The notes under the pieces: generated by a model
What the model was told of the DNA's origin: nothing
What the model saw: the letters and a program-made list of their open reading frames with translations, nothing else
The model's database searches: none
Translations under genes and position numbers: made by a program
Assembly (NCBI GenBank): GCA_900541175.1
Contig: UQIT01000008.1
Coordinates: 7,772-71,771 of the forward strand
Direction: 5' to 3'
Source of the DNA: an uncultured Collinsella sp.
GTDB taxonomy: Bacteria > Actinomycetota > Coriobacteriia > Coriobacteriales > Coriobacteriaceae
DNA: 64,000 nt
Part shown: piece after piece, positions 61,233 to 64,000 of the stretch
Layout of the letters: each line of letters begins with the position of its first letter
How positions within the stretch are numbered: position 1 is the first letter of the stretch

Positions 61233-61263
61233 AAGGTAATACCTAAACCTGACTTTAGGTCAA
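61233..61263 (-). promoter_or_regulatory. MerR-type promoter with 19-base spacer
   Basis: On the minus strand TTGACC (61258-61263) and TACCTT (61233-61238) are 19 bases apart, the over-long spacing that MerR proteins correct by twisting DNA. A perfect dyad, CCTAAA-n6-TTTAGG (61242-61259), fills the spacer. The MerR gene starts 32 bases away on the other strand. It likely controls the CMD-cupin/hydrolase operon. Confidence 0.75.
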
Positions 61264-61294
61264 GGAATGAATTCAAGATTTATTCGGAGGGGTC

Positions 61295-61735
61295 ATGTAC
61301 ACAATCGGACAGGTGGCGGATATGTTCGGTCTGCCCGTTTCCACGCTGCGCTATTACGACAAGCAGGGATTGTTCCCGGAATTGGAACGGACGTCCGGCA
61401 TTCGCCGATTCGGCGATACGGAACTCGAGGCGCTTCGGGTCATCGAATGCCTGAAGAAGGCTGGAATGGAGATTAAGGACATCCGACTGTTCATGGAATG
61501 GTGCGCGGAGGGCCCATCGACATATCCCAAGCGCAAGGCCATGTTTGAGGAGCGAAAGGCCCACATGGAGTCGGAGATCGCGAACATGAACCGTGCGCTG
61601 GATATGCTGAGGTTCAAATGCTGGTACTACGAGCAGGCGATCCAAGATGGCAACGAGGATAGAGTGAAGGCGCTGATTCCCGACAATTTGCCGGAAGAGA
61701 TCAAAGAAGTCTACGAGAACGCCCACGCTCGATAA
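61295..61735 (+). CDS. MerR-family regulator
   Basis: A 146-residue regulator with the MerR DNA-binding start (YTIGQVADMFGLPVSTLRYY; GIRRFGDTELEALRVIECLK) and a coiled-coil tail (RKAHMESEIANMNRALDMLR). The C-terminal effector region is short, with a WYYEQA segment; no Cys metal site of the MerR/CueR type is present, so it may sense organic or oxidative stress as in the AdhR/NmlR type. TCGGAGGGG precedes the ATG. It is divergent from the CMD-cupin/hydrolase operon and likely activates it. Confidence 0.88.
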   Translation: MYTIGQVADMFGLPVSTLRYYDKQGLFPELERTSGIRRFGDTELEALRVIECLKKAGMEIKDIRLFMEWCAEGPSTYPKRKAMFEERKAHMESEIANMNRALDMLRFKCWYYEQAIQDGNEDRVKALIPDNLPEEIKEVYENAHAR

Positions 61736-61747
61736 TGCCGACCGATC

Positions 61748-62015
61748 TCAAGGGAATTCGGTGAGGAGTCCTCTTCGGTTAGTGATGTACTTCTTCCCCT
61801 TGATGTCGTAGCGCTTCGCCTCATAGAAGGCGAAAGCGTCGCGGGGGCACGAGATATAGCGCCCGACGGTGACGTGGTTGGTGGGAACCCTGTTGGCGTC
61901 GAGGACGTTGGCGATGTTGTTGGGCGAGTTGAGGTTGCCGGAGTTGTCCATCATGTACTCGGCCAGCCTCTCCAACACGGTGGAGTCGGTACGTATTGCG
62001 GTCTAACCAAGCCAT
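61748..62015 (-). pseudogene. Deletion derivative of a DUF4143-type AAA ATPase
   Basis: The start survives: ATG 62015 after AAGGAG reads MAWLDRNTY, as DUF4143 ATPases open. About eight codons later the frame joins a C-terminal-half segment in another frame: IRTDSTVLERLAEYMMDNSG, then NLNSPNNIANVLDANRVPTN, HVTVGRYISCPRDAFAFYEA and KRYDIKGKKYITNR, ending at 61748. Walker A/B and the nuclease-like end are missing. So a large internal deletion (junction near 61985-62000) and 3' loss inactivated it. Confidence 0.7.
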
Positions 62016-62023
62016 AATCCACT

Positions 62024-62074
62024 CCTTCTCGGTTTCGAAACTCGATTATTTCTAAAGTTTCGAAACCGAGAAGG
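62024..62074. repeat. 19-bp inverted repeat upstream of the ATPase remnant
   Basis: CCTTCTCGGTTTCGAAACT (62024-62042) and AGTTTCGAAACCGAGAAGG (62056-62074) are perfect arms with a 13-base spacer. The left arm overlaps the AAGGAG site of the remnant, so it may have been an operator or an mRNA hairpin hiding the site. Confidence 0.8.
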
Positions 62075-62153
62075 CAATGTGCACAAGGATGCATCAAGGA
62101 GCGAATCCCAGTAGCGCCATGTCAGCAGCGATGCCGGGCGCATTCGCACGTGC

Positions 62154-62286
62154 TACAATCCAACCACCAGAGATGAAAACACAGTCCCCGTCGGGTAGTC
62201 GTGGGCGTGCGCTAGTCCGCATCAGTAACCTGCCTCCTTGGTTGTCCCTTCTCTGCATGGTCATCTACATAAAGGAGGAACCAACC
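62154..62286 (+). promoter_or_regulatory. yjdF promoter and probable leader riboswitch
   Basis: An extended -10 (TGCTACAAT, 62151-62159) is followed by a ~120-base leader with GTCGGGTAGTCGTGG, CTAGTCCGCA and CCTCCTTGGTTGTCCC, then AAAGGAGG before yjdF. yjdF genes commonly follow the yjdF riboswitch, which binds azaaromatic compounds. The leader length and position fit; the exact motif was not checked against a covariance model. Confidence 0.5.
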
Positions 62287-62706
62287 ATGCAGATCAGCGT
62301 GTCGTCCACCCTGACCGTATATCACGACGGTCAATTCTGGGTCGGGCTGGCGGAGCATGTCGAGGACGGAAGGTACGGCGTCGCCCGCATCGTCTTCGGC
62401 GCGGAGCCGTCCGATGAGGAGATCCTGCGATTCGTTACAAGCGAATGGGAGAAGCTCTCGTTCTTCGGCGACAAGGTCACTGAAACAAGCAAGCCCGCGA
62501 AGAACCCCAAGCGGCGCGCCCGCGAGGCAGCGAAAGCCCTTAAACGGCCCGCGGTGAGCACCAAGGCACAACAGGCGCTCGCGGCACAGCGGGAAGCGAT
62601 GAAGCGGGAGTCAGCTCAAGCAAGAATTCAGCGTCGCGCGGATGAGGCGGAGACGCGCTTCGAGCAGCGAAAGTTGAAGCGCAAGCAGAAACATCGCGGG
62701 CATTGA
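62287..62706 (+). CDS. yjdF: YjdF-family protein
   Basis: A 139-residue protein. The first ~65 residues (SSTLTVYHDGQFWVGLAEHV; YGVARIVFGAEPSDEEILRF) are the YjdF/DUF2992 domain. The last ~70 are strongly basic and helical (KNPKRRAREAAKALKRPAVS; TRFEQRKLKRKQKHR), likely RNA- or DNA-binding or disordered. YjdF is linked to the yjdF riboswitch and response to azaaromatic compounds in Firmicutes; the biochemical function is unknown. AAAGGAGGAACC precedes the ATG at 62287. Found in an accessory region, so probably acquired. Confidence 0.8.
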   Translation: MQISVSSTLTVYHDGQFWVGLAEHVEDGRYGVARIVFGAEPSDEEILRFVTSEWEKLSFFGDKVTETSKPAKNPKRRAREAAKALKRPAVSTKAQQALAAQREAMKRESAQARIQRRADEAETRFEQRKLKRKQKHRGH

Positions 62707-62866
62707 TCGCTATTTGCAGCAAGGCAAACCATATACAGCAGCGGCGCCAGTTCCACTTGAAGCCGACGCCGCGTAGACGCTGATGGTGACGGCTATGCAC
62801 GGGCACGTGCGCGCCACCGCACTTCACAGCTTGTTTCTCAAGTATTTGGGACGCACACGCGGCGTT

Positions 62867-62890
62867 CAAAAATGCGAAGCGGCTCCGCAT
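62867..62890 (-). terminator. Hairpin with T tract after the toxin-like gene
   Basis: On the minus strand ATGCG pairs with CGCAT (partly extended by AGC/GCT) and TTTTTG follows. It lies ~25 bases past the stop at 62915. The gap to yjdF (62707-62866) shows no gene. Confidence 0.6.
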
Positions 62891-62914
62891 GGCTCAAGAC
62901 TGAGCCGAGGTGCC

Positions 62915-63364
62915 CTACTTCTCGCCCTCCAGCAGCCCCACGATGCGGTCGATGTCGACGGCAAAGCAAGGCCTTCCCTCGCGCTCGTAGCGGTCGAGGT
63001 ACGCCTGGCACTCGGAGACAATGCGCTTGGTGTTGCCATCGATGATGCGCTGGAGCGTCTCGTAGTAGGCCGAGCCCTCGGTCCTGAAGCGGCGCTGGTA
63101 GGCCTTGGTTATGGGGAACATCTTGATGTAGTGGATGCCGTGGCGGCAGCCGGGGCGCGTCGTGGGGCGGGGTGGCAACGCAAAGTACTGGTCTTTGGGC
63201 ACGTTAGGGGCGATGTTGGAACGCAGCGGCACGGCGAAGTCCCTGCGCTTCCCGCGGAAACGCAGCCTCACCACCACGATGCAGGGGCGATTGTGCTTAA
63301 GCATGAGCTCGCGGTCGCCCTCGACGAGGTCGAAGAAGTCCTGGGAGATGGATACGATCTTCAT
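62915..63364 (-). CDS. CptN/TenpN-like candidate type III toxin (ToxN/AbiQ superfamily)
   Basis: A 149-residue basic protein. VVVRLRFRGKRRDFAVPLRS (with the family's 'F-A-I/V-P-L/F-R-S-N-I'), the central RPGCRHGIHYIKMFPI ('I-x-x-M-F/I-P-I') and a helical end (QRIIDGNTKRIVSECQAYLD) match the ToxN/AbiQ endoribonuclease family, sized like CptN/TenpN. Such toxins cut RNA and are held by an RNA antitoxin encoded just upstream. A structured stretch lies at that position (63390-63540). GAAGGGGG precedes the ATG. Similar-looking proteins of unknown function exist, so the call is tentative. Confidence 0.5.
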   Translation of the reverse strand: MKIVSISQDFFDLVEGDRELMLKHNRPCIVVVRLRFRGKRRDFAVPLRSNIAPNVPKDQYFALPPRPTTRPGCRHGIHYIKMFPITKAYQRRFRTEGSAYYETLQRIIDGNTKRIVSECQAYLDRYEREGRPCFAVDIDRIVGLLEGEK

Positions 63365-63389
63365 CGGTTACGCCCCCTTCATACGAAGC

Positions 63390-63540
63390 GGGGCCCGCAT
63401 CGCTGCAGGCCCCTACAGGTGGGCGATATTCTACGCCTTGCGGCACCCCGTCGCCCACGGAGGTTAAACGTACACGTAAGCCGTACTCTGAAAGCCGCGG
63501 CTTCCGGCAAGTAGTTTATACCACGAAAGGTCGCTTTCAA
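63390..63540 (-). ncRNA. Candidate RNA antitoxin/structured leader
   Basis: A promoter-like TTGAAA (63535-63540) and TAAACT (63513-63518) are 16 bases apart on the minus strand. Downstream, GTGGGCGA (63451-63458) pairs with TCGCCCAC (63419-63426), enclosing TGCC-GCAA-GGCG (63434-63445), a hairpin with a GNRA-type loop. A terminator-like GGGGCC/GGCCCC hairpin (63390-63413) precedes the toxin start. I see no clear tandem repeats of the kind most type III antitoxins have. Confidence 0.35.
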
Positions 63541-63619
63541 TGCGCATAGCTCGCAAAATAACACTCGCTGGGCCGTCACCCCTGGCAGTTACCCTCCAAT
63601 CTTCATTGGAGTCAGCAGG

Positions 63620-63805
63620 TCAATTCATATATTCATGGGGGTTTATCCTACCGTCGGTGAGCGATTTCGTTAGGGTGTCGAAGCGGTCGAGGATGTCGAC
63701 GACCTTCCGCTGGGTGCCGATGGATGGGGCGGGAATCTCGACCCTCGATAAGTCCACAGGCGCGGCTTCGATTACCTTTTTCGGTTTAGCGTATTGCTCT
63801 TCAGA
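63620..63805 (-). pseudogene. C-terminal fragment of a type I restriction specificity subunit (HsdS)
   Basis: A 61-codon open frame ends at TGA 63620-63622. VIEAAPVDLSRVEIPAPSIG, then TQRKVVDILDRFDTLTKSLT is the end of an HsdS half (IPVPP...Q..IV.ILDRF..L). No start codon, target-recognition region or hsdM/hsdR is present. A small hairpin (CTCCAAT-CTTC-ATTGGAG) follows at 63594-63611, perhaps its old terminator. Confidence 0.75.
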
Positions 63806-63902
63806 TCATCGTGGTGTGCTCGTAGCCGCGCTCCACGAGGAGCCGCTCGGCAACGTCGAGAATCTTCTCGACCGTCTCCTCCGGGTACTTATTGCGTGCC
63901 AC
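63801..63902 (-). pseudogene. N-terminal stub of a TetR-family regulator
   Basis: GTG 63902 follows GGAGGTGCCC. The 33-codon frame reads RNKYPEETVEKILDVAERLL then VERGYEHTTM and stops at TGA 63801-63803, exactly the first helices of a TetR helix-turn-helix, broken off before the recognition helix. Its end overlaps the hsdS fragment, so the join near 63800 is a recombination scar. The last 98 bases (63903-64000) show only a short AACGGCCGTT palindrome (63983-63992). Confidence 0.75.
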
Positions 63903-64000
63903 GGGCACCTCCGTCCTTGTTAACGCGACAAACATACCATGAGTGGCGTACGGGTCGAGAAGGGCTGGCGCCAAAAGAGCCCAACGGCCGTTACGGCTTC

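Overview
The window reads as a chromosomal segment of a high-GC Gram-positive bacterium. The best guess is a gut coriobacterium close to Collinsella: GC-rich coding, dense Shine-Dalgarno sites (AAAGGAG, GGAGG), GTG/TTG starts, an EFR1-type ferredoxin/flavodoxin, a second type IIA topoisomerase pair without a GyrA box, and many GGGAC-N-GTCCC palindromes between genes. The genus is an inference from protein flavour; no rRNA or other diagnostic marker is present. I saw no tRNA, rRNA, CRISPR array or intact transposase.

Layout. 1-9.9 kb: mostly housekeeping (ArsC-like tail, CobW GTPase, TrmL, short UvrA-like ABC ATPase, AAA ATPase, TetM-like GTPase, GNAT, RsmJ, and a 47-residue membrane protein found by eye). 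10-19 kb: small membrane protein, RlmA, MATE pump, LysR/EamA divergent pair, uracil-DNA glycosylase, SDR, VUT transporter, RF3. 19.1-21.5 kb: a GntR(YtrA)-ABC operon behind a YtrA-type operator and an unusual four-copy nested inverted repeat. 21.9-26 kb: EamA, EFR1, ClC, LOG, K+ channel. 26.2-32.7 kb: two hybrid histidine kinases built around amino-acid-type solute-binding domains, one fused, the other split into lipoprotein plus kinase. 32.8-37.2 kb: PatB-type lyase, TrmO, an XRE-zinc ribbon-TipAS regulator, glutaredoxin, Dus. 37.3-42.4 kb: an unknown membrane protein and a large MacB-like ABC fusion. 42.6-46.6 kb: a candidate extracytoplasmic redox module (small CXXC protein, membrane polyferredoxin, TlpA-like lipoprotein) divergent from a two-component system. 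46.6-52.2 kb: LuxR-type regulator and a surface protein cut in two by a single in-frame TGA. 52.2-57.8 kb: XRE/membrane-protein operon and the topoisomerase pair.

The right end (57.8-64 kb) is accessory and decayed: an AAA ATPase pseudogene beside a GCAAAA array, a MerR-controlled hydrolase/CMD-cupin operon, a flavodoxin stub, a deletion-derivative DUF4143 ATPase, yjdF with a probable leader RNA, a CptN/TenpN-like candidate type III toxin behind a structured RNA, and fragments of hsdS and tetR.

The most unusual signals are three dispersed elements of 182-186 bp (21.6, 37.3 and 38.9 kb). Each folds as one long hairpin, its arms change together between copies, and its loop carries two copies of a CCTGCGGTTTT motif. 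Other strong points are the TGA-split surface protein, the redox module, and the possible type III toxin-antitoxin locus.
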